From NCBI GenBank assembly GCA_028023455.1, contig JAQFVV010012418.1:10890563-10954562 (forward strand): a stretch of DNA of 64,000 nt. The letters are read 5' to 3'. Position 1 is the stretch's first letter, and each line of letters begins with the position of its first letter. Of this stretch, positions 63,706 through 64,000 are shown in pieces. The position numbers and the translations under genes were made by a program. Source of the stretch: Epiperipatus broadwayi (Eukaryota > Onychophora > Udeonychophora > Euonychophora > Peripatidae). The notes below the pieces were generated by a model. It made no database searches. It was not told the DNA's origin and was given only the letters and a program-made list of their open reading frames with translations.

Positions 63706-64000
63706 TTTACATATCTGATAGAGATTTTGAATTCTTTTTCTTTTGGCATTTATTGGAGCTAATGGTAAGCTCCCTCTAGTGAACATTCTAATACAAGCTC
63801 AAAAGTAAGTTACACAATTTGCATTTTGTTTTATTGATTATTATAAGTGTACCATTGAAAGGTTTTTGTTGATTTCATATTGCTGAGGCTATTAATATAT
63901 GGTGTACCTGAATTGAGTTCAGACCCATATAGCTATCTGGTTTGTAAGGCTGGATTTGAAGACATTTACACATCTGAAAAATTAATGTTTTCAAATTGAT
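63706..64000 (-). repeat. 260 bp repeat family, unit 5, continues beyond the window
   Basis: Begins TCTGATAGAGATTTTGAATT and repeats the unit 4 block order in the same orientation, so units 4 and 5 are tandem. Confidence 0.85.

Overview
This window is gene-poor, very AT-rich (roughly three quarters A+T) eukaryotic nuclear DNA. CpG is scarce except in a few patches. Long ATT, AAT and TA microsatellites, long palindromes, tRNA-derived short retroposons and decayed retroelements dominate. I see no intact protein-coding gene. The mix of element types (Penelope-like with GIY-YIG, L1/Tx1-like and RTE-like LINEs, a Ty3/gypsy-like remnant, TTAA-flanked and palindromic DNA elements, hammerhead-bearing repeats) fits a large repeat-rich invertebrate genome, for example a lophotrochozoan or cnidarian. 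The sequence alone does not settle the lineage.

Layout. 1-7 kb: an ATT microsatellite, a 0.8 kb inverted repeat (1421-2214) and a pair of 620 bp direct repeats 3 kb apart (3310-3929 and 6328-6949). 7-14 kb: a 1.47 kb palindrome made of ~150 bp sub-repeats (7393-8859), a small hairpin element (10281-10421), copies of a hammerhead-bearing repeat, a decayed RTE-like LINE reverse transcriptase (11944-13060) and a 0.52 kb palindrome (13379-13902). 14-20 kb: mostly featureless, apart from one tRNA-derived SINE. 20.5-24.8 kb: a decayed but nearly complete Penelope-like retroelement on the minus strand, a second truncated copy of its 3' end upstream, and a cluster of three hammerhead-repeat copies. 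25-40 kb: microsatellites, a 182 bp tandem duplication leading into a primer-binding-site-like motif and a decayed coiled-coil Gag-like frame (32.4-33.9 kb), and an unidentified broken protein-coding relic ending in a strong splice donor (38.46-38.88 kb). 44-47 kb: a tRNA-derived SINE with a clear target-site duplication and a CpG-dense 840 bp block bounded by TTAA and piggyBac-like termini. 60.9-64 kb: an L1/Tx1-like C-terminal fragment inside an array of direct and inverted ~260 bp repeat units that runs off the window end.

Most interesting: a dispersed repeat family whose copies, read together, contain a type I hammerhead self-cleaving ribozyme with a minimal 3 bp stem III. Each copy is mutated at different core positions, but the copies jointly support an intact consensus. 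In at least one copy the stem III site has become a long TA microsatellite. Three copies lie beside the Penelope-like element, whose own terminal repeat carries a tRNA-like Pol III promoter.
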